Shown here: one piece after another, positions 19,259-29,400 of the stretch
Position numbering within the stretch: the first letter of the stretch is position 1
Layout of the letters: each line of letters opens with the position of its first letter
Origin: Duganella sp. 1411
GTDB taxonomy: Bacteria > Pseudomonadota > Gammaproteobacteria > Burkholderiales > Burkholderiaceae_D
DNA length: 64,000 nt
Reading direction: 5' to 3'
Assembly (NCBI RefSeq): GCF_017833525.1
Contig: NZ_JAFICD010000001.1
Span: 248,001-312,000, forward strand
Program-made: the position numbers and the translations under genes
Notes under the pieces: model-generated
Databases searched by the model: none
What the model saw: only the letters and a program-made list of their open reading frames with translations
Told to the model about the DNA's origin: nothing

Positions 19259-21733
19259 TCAGAAGGTGTAACCCACCCGCGCGTAGTAATACCCGCCATT
19301 GATGCCGATCGGCGAGAACGACGGATACTGCGTCACCGCCGCCGTGTTCAGCGCCGCGCGCGCCGCCGCCACATACTCCCGGTTGACCTTGTCCGGATAC
19401 TTGTTGAACAGGTTGTTGGCGCCGGCCGCTACCGTCACCGCCTTGGTCACCCGGTACGACACCTCCAGATCCGTGGTGAACAAGGTATCGATCTTGGTCT
19501 CGAAGTAGTTGACGTTGTTGAGCGAGCTGTAACCCGACGACGGTCCGTATATCGATTCGCGCAGATTGACCGTCCAATCCCCTTTCTTCCACAGCCCGCC
19601 CAGGTTGACGCGCACCTTCGGCGACGAATTCTCCAGCGACGCGATGGCCGACTGGTCCAGCAACCGCTGCGGCAGCAGCTGCGCCGGCGCCTGGTTGACC
19701 TTGGTCACCGTCACCTTGTTGTAGTTGGCCGCCGCCGACCAGTCCACCCGGCCCAGGTCGCCGAAATTGCTGGCGTACGACAGCACCGCTTCGATCCCCT
19801 TGTTGCGCGTGTTGGCCGCGTTCGAGAACACGCTGATGCCGGTGCGCGTGACGGTCGGGTCGAGGATGTTGCCGTTGGCGCGGATGGCCGCCACCACCGC
19901 CGGCGAGTTGACCGTGTTGCCGGAGCCGAACAAGGTGCCGCTGCCGACGATGCGGTCGTGGATGCTGATGCTGTAGGCGTCGACCGTGACGGTGGCCTTG
20001 GGCACCGGATGGAACACCATGCCCAGGCTGTAGTTCTGCGACTTCTCCGGCTTGAGGCCGTTGATGCCCACCAGCGCGGCGGCCGCCGAGTTCGGCGCTA
20101 GCTGCACCGACGCCTGCGTCGGCGAGACGTTGGTGGCCGAGTAGTACTGCTCGGCCATCGTCGGCGCGCGGAAGCCGTTGCTGACCGTGCCGCGCAGCGC
20201 GAACGCCGGCGTGAAGTCGTAGCGGCCCGTGAACTTGCCCACGCGCGCGCTGCCGAAGTCGCTGTAATCCTCGAAGCGGGCGGCGACGTCGAGCTTCAGG
20301 TTGGCGATCGGCGAACCGGCGACGTCGACGTAGATCGATTTGTTGTTGCGGCTGTGGCTGCCGGCGTCGGTCAGCGAGAAGCCGGGATACGATTGCGAGC
20401 CTTCCTTGTAGCGCGAGGCGGCGTCGCCGGCGCCGATCTCGTAGCCGTCGCGGCGGTACTCGACACCGCCGGCCACCGACAGCGGCGAGGCCCAGCCGAT
20501 GGCGAAGTCGTGGTTCACCTCCAGCGACGTGGTCCATTGCTTGGCGGTGAACGTGCCGGCGTGGAACTCGGTCGGCGAGGCGCCGGTGTCGTTGAACAGC
20601 GAGATGTTGCCGGAGTTTTTGACGCCGATCTCCGCCTCGTCGCGGCCGTAGGTGGTGCTCAGGTCCCAGTTCCAGCCGGCCAGCTCGCCCTTGGCGCCGC
20701 CGGTGAAGCCGTAGTCGGTCTCGTCCAGCGTCTGCTTCGGATTGAAACCGTTCGGATACATGCGCGGGATGCGGTTGGGCACGCGGTAGTTCTGGAACGA
20801 GTCGGCGGTCTTCTTGCCATAGGTGGCGATGGTGTACAGCTCGGTGCCGCCGAGGTCGATGCCGCCGTTCAGCGACAGCAGGTTCAGGTGGTAGGCGGCG
20901 TCGCCGGAGATCTTGTTGGCGTATGGATAGCCGTCGGCCTGCCTCATGGTCGGCATGGTCGCCAGGTTGGCGGCGCTGACCACGCGCGGATCGACGTCCG
21001 AGCGCATGCTGTGGCCGTGGTACTTGGTTTCGCCGGTCAGGTTCAGGTAGCTGCTGGCGGTGGGCTCGAAGCCGATGTTGAAGGCGGCGTCGCCGGTCTT
21101 GCCGCCCTCGTCGAAGTAGCGGCCGGCGGTGCCGGTCAGCGAGCCGCCCGAGCTGTCCTTCTTGAGGATGATGTTGATCACGCCGGCGATCGCGTCGGTG
21201 CCGTACTGCGCGGCGGCGCCGTCCTGCAGCACCTCGATGTGGTCGATGGCGGCCACCGGGATGAAGTTCAGGTCGGTGGCGGCGCCGCCCTGGAACGGAC
21301 CGGCCAGCACGGCCAGGTTGGCGGTGGTGTGGCGGCGCTTGCCGTTGACCAGCACCAGCGTGTTGTTCGGGCTCAGGCCGCGCAGGCGGGCCGACAGCGT
21401 CATGTTGGCGGTGTCGCCGCCGAAGGCCTGGGCGGTGAAGGAGGGCAGGTTCTGCGCCAGCGCCTGGATCAGGTCGGGCTGGCCGGTGCGTTCCAGCGAA
21501 CCGGAATCGAGCACCTGGATCGGCGATGCGCTGTCGACGGCCTTCAGGCCGCTGCGGCGGGTACCGGTGACGATGACCGCCTCGATATTGTCGCCGACCG
21601 AGGCCGGCGCGGCGGCGGGGGCGGCGGCCGCATCGGCCTCGGCGGCCATCACGTTCACGGCCGTGCCGGCGTACAGTGCGAGCATGACGGCTTGTGTCAA
21701 CAGGCGTTTGTTCAGTTGCATCGGATGCTTCAT
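19259..21733 (-). CDS. TonB-dependent outer membrane receptor
   Basis: 824 residues. A signal peptide (cleavage probably after VNVMA) leads to a TonB-box-like EAVIVTGTRR, a plug domain with LRGLSPNNTLVLVNGKRR and YGTDAIAGVINIILK, and a long beta-barrel that ends in an aromatic residue (YARVGYTF). Such receptors import a bound ligand using ExbBD-TonB energy; the plug style, with VNGKRRHTTA, is common in members of unknown substrate in Massilia relatives and xanthomonads. ATG at 21733 is chosen because AAGGAG lies eight bases upstream; the frame continues upstream without family resemblance. No TonB, transporter or regulator gene is adjacent. Confidence 0.92.
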   Translation of the reverse strand: MKHPMQLNKRLLTQAVMLALYAGTAVNVMAAEADAAAAPAAAPASVGDNIEAVIVTGTRRSGLKAVDSASPIQVLDSGSLERTGQPDLIQALAQNLPSFTAQAFGGDTANMTLSARLRGLSPNNTLVLVNGKRRHTTANLAVLAGPFQGGAATDLNFIPVAAIDHIEVLQDGAAAQYGTDAIAGVINIILKKDSSGGSLTGTAGRYFDEGGKTGDAAFNIGFEPTASSYLNLTGETKYHGHSMRSDVDPRVVSAANLATMPTMRQADGYPYANKISGDAAYHLNLLSLNGGIDLGGTELYTIATYGKKTADSFQNYRVPNRIPRMYPNGFNPKQTLDETDYGFTGGAKGELAGWNWDLSTTYGRDEAEIGVKNSGNISLFNDTGASPTEFHAGTFTAKQWTTSLEVNHDFAIGWASPLSVAGGVEYRRDGYEIGAGDAASRYKEGSQSYPGFSLTDAGSHSRNNKSIYVDVAGSPIANLKLDVAARFEDYSDFGSARVGKFTGRYDFTPAFALRGTVSNGFRAPTMAEQYYSATNVSPTQASVQLAPNSAAAALVGINGLKPEKSQNYSLGMVFHPVPKATVTVDAYSISIHDRIVGSGTLFGSGNTVNSPAVVAAIRANGNILDPTVTRTGISVFSNAANTRNKGIEAVLSYASNFGDLGRVDWSAAANYNKVTVTKVNQAPAQLLPQRLLDQSAIASLENSSPKVRVNLGGLWKKGDWTVNLRESIYGPSSGYSSLNNVNYFETKIDTLFTTDLEVSYRVTKAVTVAAGANNLFNKYPDKVNREYVAAARAALNTAAVTQYPSFSPIGINGGYYYARVGYTF

Positions 21734-21913
21734 TGGTGCCGCTCCTTCTGGTTTAAAAAAATCGGGCGCAAGGGTCCCCAGGCCCCATCGCGGGGCTTTC
21801 TTTTTTTCTTGGTTGAGTGGACGCCGGCCGCGTCGGGCCGGCAGCGCGACCGCTACGCCGACATGAAACTGGCGTAACGACAATTACCTAATCGCAAGAT
21901 GCATGCCAAGATA

Positions 21914-21947
21914 GCTAAATGAAAGCTATGTAAATACTTTAGCTAAC
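21914..21947. promoter_or_regulatory. Inverted repeat upstream of the TonB-dependent receptor
   Basis: TAGCTAAA (21914-21921) and TTTAGCTA (21940-21947) are perfect 8-base arms separated by 18 bases, about 180 bases upstream of the receptor start. The region is AT-rich and probably holds the receptor promoter. The binding protein is unknown. Confidence 0.4.
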
Positions 21948-22005
21948 TGGGCGGGGAGGCCGCCGGGGATGGGGAATTTTTGTGCAGAAATCCGCACGCG
22001 CCGCT

Positions 22006-22027
22006 TTGTAACAAAGTTGTTACAAAA
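22006..22027. promoter_or_regulatory. 22-bp operator-like palindrome upstream of the TonB-dependent receptor
   Basis: TTTGTAACAA, AG, TTGTTACAAA: ten perfect base pairs around two central bases. With no T tract in either direction it looks like a dimeric regulator site rather than a terminator. It is 273 bases upstream of the receptor start, just before a dispersed repeat. Confidence 0.55.
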
Positions 22028-22068
22028 AGTGGAAGGGATGCACCGACATGGGGACGCCGTCGAATCGA

Positions 22069-22166
22069 CACGTAGGGCGGATTAGGCGGAACGCCGTAAT
22101 CCGCCATTGCGTGAGCCGTCGAGACGCACGCATGGCGGATTACGCTGCGCTAATCCGCCCTACGTG
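22069..22166. repeat. Intergenic repeat element with 16-bp terminal inverted repeats
   Basis: The ends CACGTAGGGCGGATTA (22069-22084) and TAATCCGCCCTACGTG (22151-22166) are perfect 16-base inverted repeats. Inside are two smaller hairpins, each with GGCGGATTA/TAATCCGCC arms. The last 37 bases (22130-22166) recur at 24694, 40154 and 62888. The shape resembles a small non-coding mobile or REP-like element. It lies directly after the mnmH stop codon and could act as its transcript end. Confidence 0.75.
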
Positions 22167-22168
22167 GA

Positions 22169-23230
22169 TCAGTGGTCCGTCTGCATCAGCTTGGTGGCCG
22201 CCTGATCGAACGCGTTTGTGTCGATATCGTCAAGCTCCAGCACGGTCGCCTGTCCGAACTTGACGAAATTCCGGTCGATCGAACGCAAATACGCCGGGTC
22301 GTAGTGCCGCTCCAGCAATTCCTCGACCAGCGGCGCCATTTGCCCGCCTTCCGACATCGCCTGCCAGCGGCCGATCGTCTCGCGCCCATGCAGCGCCGTC
22401 AAATGTTCCAGCTGCTCGTTCAACAACGCCGGACTGACCAGGAAATGCTGGTAATCCTCCATCAGCAACCGCACCCGGTTGGCGCGCGACAAGGTCAGCG
22501 AGATGCAGTCCGACGCCCGCATCGTCTCCATCAGCGCGGTGGGCACGCGCAGGTTGCCGACCTTCTTGCTTTCCGACTCCACGAACACCGGCAGCGCCGG
22601 ATCGAAGCGGCGCAGCTTGGCCCAGATCGCCGTCTCGAACGCTTTCTGGCTGGGCTGCGGCTGGCTGGGCAGGTCGCCCAGCACCGAGCCGCGATGGGCG
22701 GCCAGCTGTTCCAGATCCAGCACCTGGGCCCCGTGCGCGTCCAGCACCTCCAGCAGGCGACTCTTGCCGCTGCCCGTGGTGCCGCACACCACCTGGAAGC
22801 GCACCGGCGGCGCCACTTCCAGCGCGGCGTTGACGTGCGCGCGGAAGGCCTTGTAGCCGCCGTCGAGCTGCACCACCGGCCAGCCGATCTTGGCCAGGAT
22901 GTGCGCCATCGAGCCGCTGCGGTTGCCGCCGCGCCAGCAATAGACCAGCGGCCGCCATTCGCGCGGCTTGTTCAGCCACAGCCGCTCCAGATGGCGGGCG
23001 ATATTGGCCGCCACCAGCGCCGCGCCGACTTTCTTGGCCTCGAAGGAGTTAATTTGCTTGTACATGGTGCCGACGCGGATGCGCTGCTCGTCGTCGAGCA
23101 CCGGCGCGTTGATGGCGCCGGGCAGGTGGTCGAGCGCGTATTCCGACGGGCTGCGCGCGTCGATGATGGCGTCGAAGCTGTCCAGCTGGCGGAGCACGTC
23201 GTCGATGCAGAGAATTTCCGGATACTTCAT
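22169..23230 (-). CDS. mnmH: tRNA 2-selenouridine synthase
   Basis: 353 residues. The N-terminal rhodanese domain has the active-site segment VYCWRGGNRSGSM with C98 as the catalytic cysteine, and the C-terminal part has a P-loop GTTGSGKS (152-159). MnmH (SelU/YbbB) replaces the 2-thio sulfur of wobble uridine in certain tRNAs with selenium, using selenophosphate from SelD; a geranylated intermediate is known. Its ATG overlaps the tesA stop as ATGA, so the two form an operon. The mnmH/tesA/ybbA neighbourhood is also seen in E. coli. Confidence 0.93.
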   Translation of the reverse strand: MKYPEILCIDDVLRQLDSFDAIIDARSPSEYALDHLPGAINAPVLDDEQRIRVGTMYKQINSFEAKKVGAALVAANIARHLERLWLNKPREWRPLVYCWRGGNRSGSMAHILAKIGWPVVQLDGGYKAFRAHVNAALEVAPPVRFQVVCGTTGSGKSRLLEVLDAHGAQVLDLEQLAAHRGSVLGDLPSQPQPSQKAFETAIWAKLRRFDPALPVFVESESKKVGNLRVPTALMETMRASDCISLTLSRANRVRLLMEDYQHFLVSPALLNEQLEHLTALHGRETIGRWQAMSEGGQMAPLVEELLERHYDPAYLRSIDRNFVKFGQATVLELDDIDTNAFDQAATKLMQTDH

Positions 23231-23889
23231 TTTGCCTTGATGGTTTTTTGCAGCACCGGCCAGATATTGGCCAGGATGGTGGGGTGGGCCTGGGCCAGCG
23301 GGTGCAGGCGGTCGGCCTGGAACAGCTGGGTCTTGTCGGCGACGCCGTCGAGCATGAAGGGCACCAGCGGCGCGTTGAATTCCTTGCTCAAGCTGCCGTA
23401 CATGGCGAAGAACTTGTCTGAATAATCACGCCCGTAGTTGGGCGGAATGCGCATGCCGATCAGCATGACCCTGGCGCCGGCCTTGGCCGCGGCCTCGGAC
23501 ATGGCGCGCAGGTTGGCCTGGGCGGCGTTGACCGGCAAGCCGCGCAAGCCGTCGTTGGCGCCCAGTTCGATGACGACCACCGCCGGCTTGTACTTGTCCA
23601 GCAGCGCCGGCAGGCGGGTGCGGCCGCCACTGGTGGTCTCGCCGCTGACGCTGGCGTTGACGATGGCCGCGTCGATCTTTTCGTCCTTGAGTTTTTGCTC
23701 GGCCAGCGCCACCCAGCCGGCGCCGCGCGCCAGGCCGTATTCGGCGGACAGGCTGTCCCCGAGCACAAGCACGGTTTTTGGTGCAGAATAGGCGCTCGCC
23801 GCTGCCGACAACAAGAGCAGGGCGGCCACTGCGTGTACACTTAGTTTCTTCGATAAATCAGTTACCAACCTACCCAATACATTTCGCAT
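23227..23889 (-). CDS. tesA: Periplasmic arylesterase / thioesterase I (SGNH hydrolase)
   Basis: 220 residues with a signal peptide (AVAALLLLSAAASAYSA). The SGNH blocks are present: GDSLSAEYG with the catalytic serine, a glycine block (NASVSGETTSGG), GAND, and DRLHP with the catalytic histidine. TesA hydrolyses acyl-thioesters and esters in the periplasm. The ATG at 23889 is preferred to a TTG at 23916. This ATG overlaps the divergent ATG of the ABC ATPase gene, so the two genes share start-codon bases. It is the first gene of a tesA-mnmH operon. Confidence 0.9.
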   Translation of the reverse strand: MRNVLGRLVTDLSKKLSVHAVAALLLLSAAASAYSAPKTVLVLGDSLSAEYGLARGAGWVALAEQKLKDEKIDAAIVNASVSGETTSGGRTRLPALLDKYKPAVVVIELGANDGLRGLPVNAAQANLRAMSEAAAKAGARVMLIGMRIPPNYGRDYSDKFFAMYGSLSKEFNAPLVPFMLDGVADKTQLFQADRLHPLAQAHPTILANIWPVLQKTIKAK

Positions 23890-24646
23890 GCCCGATTTCC
23901 CTAAAGCGTCTTCCAATTTCGTACCGGATGGTTCCGGCGGTTATAGTACCGCGAGTGTCACGGCGCCGGTTTCCCGGCACGATGGCGCCGCCATCGCCGT
24001 CAGCGGCCTGGCCAAGCGCGTTGCCGATGCCAGTGGCGAACTGACGATCTTGCACGAGGTGGATTTTACCGTGCAAAAAGCCGAGACGCTCGCCATTGTA
24101 GGCGCATCCGGTTCCGGCAAGTCCACTTTGCTCGGTTTGCTGGCGGGTCTGGACACGCCCAGCGCCGGCAAGGTGGTGCTCGATGGCGTCGACATTTACG
24201 CGCTCGACGAGGACGGCCGCGCCGCGTTGCGCAAGGAGAAGCTGGGTTTTGTGTTCCAGTCGTTCCAGTTGCTGGCGCATTTGACGGCGGTCGAAAACGT
24301 CATGCTGCCGCTGGAACTGAGCGGCGCCACGCACGCGCGCGAAAAGGCCGAGGCGATGCTGGAGCGGGTGGGCCTGGCCAGCCGGTTGAAGCATTATCCC
24401 AAATATTTGTCCGGCGGCGAACAGCAGCGGGTGGCGCTGGCGCGGGCTTTCGTCACCGAGCCGCCGCTGCTGTTCGCCGACGAGCCGACCGGCAGCCTGG
24501 ATGCGGCCACCGGGGAGTCGGTGATCAAACTGATGTTCGAGTTAAACCGGCAGCACGGCTCGACCCTGGTGCTGGTCACCCACGACCAGTCGATGGCGGC
24601 GCGTTGCGGCCGCACCATCACCATCGCCGCCGGACGGTTGGTGTAG
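23888..24646 (+). CDS. ABC transporter ATP-binding protein, YbbA/LolD-like
   Basis: 252 residues with Walker A GASGSGKS, a Q-loop in FVFQSFQLLAHL, the signature LSGGEQQRVALARA, and Walker B LLFADEPTG. This is the MacB/LolD/YbbA class of mechanotransmission ABC ATPases. In E. coli, ybbA is divergent from tesA and followed by the permease gene ybbP; here no permease follows, only repeats and the leftward nnr gene. The start is ATG at 23888, which overlaps the tesA start on the other strand (CATG). About 30 extra residues precede the conserved domain, and there is no good ribosome site, so translation may begin elsewhere or without a Shine-Dalgarno sequence. Confidence 0.85.
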   Translation: MPDFPKASSNFVPDGSGGYSTASVTAPVSRHDGAAIAVSGLAKRVADASGELTILHEVDFTVQKAETLAIVGASGSGKSTLLGLLAGLDTPSAGKVVLDGVDIYALDEDGRAALRKEKLGFVFQSFQLLAHLTAVENVMLPLELSGATHAREKAEAMLERVGLASRLKHYPKYLSGGEQQRVALARAFVTEPPLLFADEPTGSLDAATGESVIKLMFELNRQHGSTLVLVTHDQSMAARCGRTITIAAGRLV

Positions 24647-24693
24647 AGGAAATAGGCGAGTCATCGGCCATGCGTAGGCCGCCGGCCGCTCAA

Positions 24694-24730
24694 ACATGGC
24701 GGATTACGCTACGCTAATCCGCCCTACGTG
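24694..24730. repeat. 37-bp core repeat copy (ybbA/nnr intergenic)
   Basis: A copy of the core that ends TAATCCGCCCTACGTG, in the same orientation as 22130-22166, with three differences. A second partial copy (GTAATCCGCCATGC) follows at about 24762-24775 and another degenerate arm (CATCGGCCATGCG) precedes it at 24662. The 144-base gap between the ABC ATPase and nnr is almost entirely repeat-derived and may serve as a bidirectional transcript end. Confidence 0.7.
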
Positions 24731-24790
24731 TTTCCGGTGCTACGGCGCGTCCAACGGGACCGTAATCCGCCATGCACGCGTCCCTGCGGC

Positions 24791-26323
24791 TCATCTCCCG
24801 TGATGCTGCACCATGCGGTTCAACGCCACGCGGATTGCCGGTATCAATTCCCCCGCGGTCAATCCGATCGGCCCGGCGCCATCGGCCACCAGCACATCGG
24901 CCGCCATGCCGTGCAACCAGACCGCCCCCAGCGCCGCCTCCCACTGCGGCCAACCTTGCGCCATCAAACTGCCGCACAAGCCGGCCAGCACATCGCCGGT
25001 GCCGGCCGTCGCCAACGCCGGATTGCCCGTGGTGTTGATGACCACCGCGCCGGTGGGCGCCGCGATGACCGTCCCCGAGCCTTTCAACACCACCACCGCG
25101 TTCAACGACGCCGCCAGTTCGCGCGCCGCCAGCACCCGGTCCGCCTGCACCTCGCCAACGGAACGTTCCAGCAAGCGCGCCGCCTCCAGCGGATGCGGCG
25201 TCAGCACCGCCGGCTGCTTGCGCTGCGCCAGCGCCTGGCGTAACGACGGCGTGGCCGCGATCAGATTGAGCGCGTCGGCGTCGGCCAGCAAGGCGCCTTC
25301 GCAAGCGATGGCGCGCACCAGCAAATCGGCGGCCGAAGACGACGCTCCCAGCCCCGGGCCGACCACCAGCGTGGCCGACTCCAGATCGAAATCGCCGGCG
25401 CCACGGCACATCAACTCCGGCTGGCCGGCGTCGCAGGGCAGCGGCTCGTCGACAAACAAGGCGTAGACCCGGCCCGCGCCGGCGTGCAGCGCGGCGCGCG
25501 CGGCCAGCAACGGCGCGCCGCGCATGCCGTGGGCGCCGCCGATCACGGCCACGTTGCCGTAACTGCCTTTGTGCGAACTATGCTGGCGCGGCCGCAAATG
25601 GCGCGCGAATAATTTGACGTCGTTGACATGCATGCTGGCCGGTGGAAACAGGCTGGCATCGATCTCCAGCCGCGACACGTCCACCAGCCCGGCGTAATCG
25701 CGCCCCTCGCAGGTGTGCAGGCCCGGCTTGTCGCCGATGAAAGTGATGGTGTGCGTGGCGCGGATGGCCACGCCGTCCGGCCCGACGATGGCGCCGGTGT
25801 CGGCGTCCAGCCCACTGGGCACGTCCAGCGCCAGCACCTGGCAGGTGAGCTGGTTCACGGATTCCACCAGCGCGCGCATGGCGCCGCCCAGCGGCCGCTT
25901 CAGGCCGATGCCGAACAGGCCGTCGACCACCAGGTTCCAGTCGGTGCCGGCCACCAGCGCGCCAGTGGATTCGGCCGAGCCGTCGATATCGGCGATATCG
26001 GCGAAGCGCACGTCGCTGGCCTGCGCCCGTTGCAGCGCCGTCGCGCGCTCGGCCGACGGCTCGCCCAGCGGCGGATAGTGCAGTATCGTCACCGTGGCGC
26101 CGGCGTGGGCCAGATGGGCCGCCGCCTCCAGCGCGTCGCCGCCGTTGTTGCCGGGGCCGGCCAGCACCAGCACTTTGGCGTGGTTGGTGGAGAAGGGCAG
26201 CATGTCGAGCGCGGCGTTGGCGCCGGACTGGCCGGCGCGCTGCATCAGCGCGCCGTCGGGCAGCACGGCGGCGGCGGCGTGTTCGATGGCGCGGATTTCG
26301 GCGACGGAGTAGAGTCTGTTCAT
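24791..26323 (-). CDS. nnr: Bifunctional NAD(P)H-hydrate repair enzyme (epimerase and ADP-dependent dehydratase)
   Basis: 510 residues, a fusion of the YjeF N-terminal NAD(P)HX epimerase ([20 protein letters not shown]) and the C-terminal ribokinase-like dehydratase ([15 protein letters not shown] and [18 protein letters not shown]). It repairs hydrated NADH and NADPH, restoring usable cofactor. The ATG at 26323 gives the usual N-terminus [17 protein letters not shown]. It is divergent from the oxoprolinase gene with 107 bases between them. Confidence 0.95.
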   Translation of the reverse strand: MNRLYSVAEIRAIEHAAAAVLPDGALMQRAGQSGANAALDMLPFSTNHAKVLVLAGPGNNGGDALEAAAHLAHAGATVTILHYPPLGEPSAERATALQRAQASDVRFADIADIDGSAESTGALVAGTDWNLVVDGLFGIGLKRPLGGAMRALVESVNQLTCQVLALDVPSGLDADTGAIVGPDGVAIRATHTITFIGDKPGLHTCEGRDYAGLVDVSRLEIDASLFPPASMHVNDVKLFARHLRPRQHSSHKGSYGNVAVIGGAHGMRGAPLLAARAALHAGAGRVYALFVDEPLPCDAGQPELMCRGAGDFDLESATLVVGPGLGASSSAADLLVRAIACEGALLADADALNLIAATPSLRQALAQRKQPAVLTPHPLEAARLLERSVGEVQADRVLAARELAASLNAVVVLKGSGTVIAAPTGAVVINTTGNPALATAGTGDVLAGLCGSLMAQGWPQWEAALGAVWLHGMAADVLVADGAGPIGLTAGELIPAIRVALNRMVQHHGR

Positions 26324-26430
26324 CGTGCCATCTTAGCATCAAAATTTGTTGGATACCGCAGGATAGTCGCTTCCCACGCGCGCCGCCCACACACTACAAT
26401 ACACGCTTACTTTGGCGTGAAGAGGCAGGC

Positions 26431-29400
26431 ATGGATTGGCAATTCTGGATCGACCGCGGCGGTACGTTCACCGACATCGTGGCGCGTCCGCCCGATGGCC
26501 GCCTGCGCACGCTCAAACTGCTGTCCGAGAATCCGGAACACTACGCCGACGCCGCCATCGCCGGCATCCGCCAGATGATGGGCGTGGCCAAGGGCAAACC
26601 GATCCCCGTCGAGCAGATCGGCGCCGTCAAGATGGGCACCACGGTGGCCACCAACGCGCTGCTCGAGCGCAAGGGCGAGCCGACCGCGCTGGCCATCACG
26701 CGCGGCTTCCGCGACGCGCTGCGCATCGCTTACCAGAACCGTCCGCGCCTGTTCGACCGCCACATCGTGCTGCCGGAGCTGCTGTATCAACACGTGATCG
26801 AAATCGATGAACGCGTCGGCGCCCACGGCGACATCGTCACCGCGCTCGACCTGAACGCCGCGCGCGCCGGCCTGCAAGCCGCGTACGACCAGGGCCTGCG
26901 CTCGCTGGCGATCGTCTTCATGCACGGCTACCGCTACCACGACCACGAAAACCAGGTGGCCGAGGCGGCGCGCGCGATCGGGTTCACGCAGGTGTCGGTG
27001 TCGCACCAGGCCAGCCCGATGATGAAGCTCGTCGCGCGCGGCGACACCACCGTCGTCGACGCCTACCTGTCGCCGATCCTGCGCCGCTACGTCGACCAGG
27101 TCGCGCGCGAGATGCCGGGCGTGAACCTGCAGTTCATGCAGTCGAGCGGCGGCCTGACCGACGCGCGCGCCTTCCAGGGCAAGGACAGCATCCTCAGCGG
27201 CCCGGCCGGCGGCATCGTCGGCATGGTGCGCGCCAGCCAGCTGGCCGGCTTCGACAAGGTGATCGGCTTCGACATGGGCGGCACCTCGACCGACGTGTCG
27301 CACTACTCCGGCGAGTTCGAGCGCGTGTTCGAAACCCAGGTGGCCGGCGTGCGCATGCGCGCGCCGATGATGAGCATCCACACGGTGGCGGCGGGCGGCG
27401 GGTCGATCCTGCACTTCGACGGCAGCCGCTACCGCGTCGGGCCGGACAGCGCCGGCGCCAATCCCGGCCCGTCCAGCTACCGGCGCGGCGGACCGCTGGC
27501 CGTCACCGACTGCAACGTCATGCTGGGCAAGATCCAGCCGCAGCATTTTCCGCAGCTGTTCGGCGCCGACGGCCGCCAGCCGCTCGACGCGGCGGCCGTG
27601 CGCGCCGGCTTTGCCGAACTGGCGGCGCGCATCGTCGCGGCCACCGGCGTCGAGACCAGCGCCGAGCAGGTGGCCGAGGGCTACCTCGATATCGCCGTCG
27701 GCAACATGGCCAACGCGATCAAGCAGATCTCGGTGCAGCGAGGCCACGACGTGACCGAGTACACGCTCACCAGCTTTGGCGGCGCCGGCGGCCAGCACGC
27801 CTGCCTGGTGGCCGACGCGCTGGGCATGAAGACGGTGTTCGTCCATTCGCTGGCCGGCGTGATGTCGGCCTACGGCATGGGGCTGGCCGACCAGAGCGCG
27901 ATGCGCGAGGCGGCCGTCGAGGCGCGCCTGGCGCCGTCGCTGCGGCCCGACCTGGTCGAGCGCCTCGCCGCGCTGGGCGTCGCGGCGCGCGCCGAGTTGC
28001 GCCGCCAGGGCGTGGCCGACGAGCGCATCGCGCTGATACGCCGCGTCCACCTGCGCTACGAGGGCACCGACACGGCGCTGATCGTGCTGTTCGATACCGA
28101 CGACAGCATGGTCGCCCAGTTCGAGGCCGCCTACCGCAAGCGCTATTCGTTCCTGATGCGGTCCAAGGCGCTGATCGTCGAAGCGGTGTCGGTGGAGGCG
28201 CTCGGCAAATCCGACGCCCCGGCCGAAAACGTCGAACCGGCGCCGCGCCGCCTTTCCGGCCTGGCGCCCGACGCCGTGGTGCCGATGTACACGGGCGGGC
28301 GCTGGCGCCAGACCGGCCTGTATCAGCGCTCGGCCACCCGCATCGGCGACATCGTCAAGGGCCCGGCCATCATCGCCGAGGCCAACGCCACCACCATCGT
28401 CGAGCCGGGCTGGCAGGCCGAGGTGTCGCCGCACGACCACCTGGTGCTGCGGCGCGTGGCCGCGCTGCCGGAGCGGCGCGCCATCGGCACCAGCGCCGAT
28501 CCGGTGATGCTCGAGATCTTCAACAACCTGTTCATGTCGATCGCCGAGCAAATGGGGCTGCGGCTGCAGAACACGGCCTACTCGGTCAACATCAAGGAGC
28601 GGCTCGACTTCAGCTGCGCGATCTTCGACGCCGACGGCAACCTGATCGCCAACGCGCCGCACATGCCGGTGCATCTGGGCTCGATGGGCGAGAGCATCAA
28701 GACCGTCATGCGCGGCAACGCCGGCGCCATGCGGGCCGGCGACGTCTACATGCTCAACGATCCGTACAACGGCGGCACCCATCTGCCCGACGTCACCGTG
28801 ATCTCGCCGGTGTTCGACGAGGCTGACGAGAACATCCTGTTCTACGTCGGCTCGCGCGGCCACCACGCCGACATCGGCGGCACCACGCCCGGCTCGATGC
28901 CGCCCGATTCGCGGGTGATCGAGGAAGAGGGCGTGTTGATCAACAACTTCAAGCTGGTCGACGGCGCCGCCGGCGGCGTGCTGCGCGAGGCCGAGACCCG
29001 CGCCTTGCTGGCCGGCGCGCGCTACCCGGCGCGCAATCCGGAGCAGAACCTGGCCGACCTGCGGGCGCAGGTGGCGGCTAACCAAAAAGGCGTCGACGAG
29101 TTGCGCAAGATGGTCGCGCACTTCGGCTTGGACGTGGTGCGGGCCTACATGGACCACGTGCAGGACAACGCGGAGGAGGCGGTGCGCCGGGTGGTCGGCT
29201 CGCTCAAGGACGGCGCCTACACGCTGCGCCTCGATAACGGCGCGCAGATCCAGGTGGCGGTGCGGGTCGACCAGGCCGCGCGCGGCGCGGAGATCGATTT
29301 CACCGGCACCTCGGCGCAGCTGGACAACAACTTCAACGCGCCGTCGGCGGTGTGCATGGCGGCCGTGCTGTACGTGTTCCGCACGCTGGTGAACGACGAG

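Noticed and set aside
22069..22166. Repeat unit considered as a CRISPR fragment
   Set aside because: Copies are scattered over 40 kb, not regularly spaced, and no cas gene is present.
21734..22168. Possible cobalamin riboswitch upstream of the TonB-dependent receptor
   Set aside because: No B12-box-like conserved block was seen; the region is explained by short inverted repeats and a dispersed repeat.
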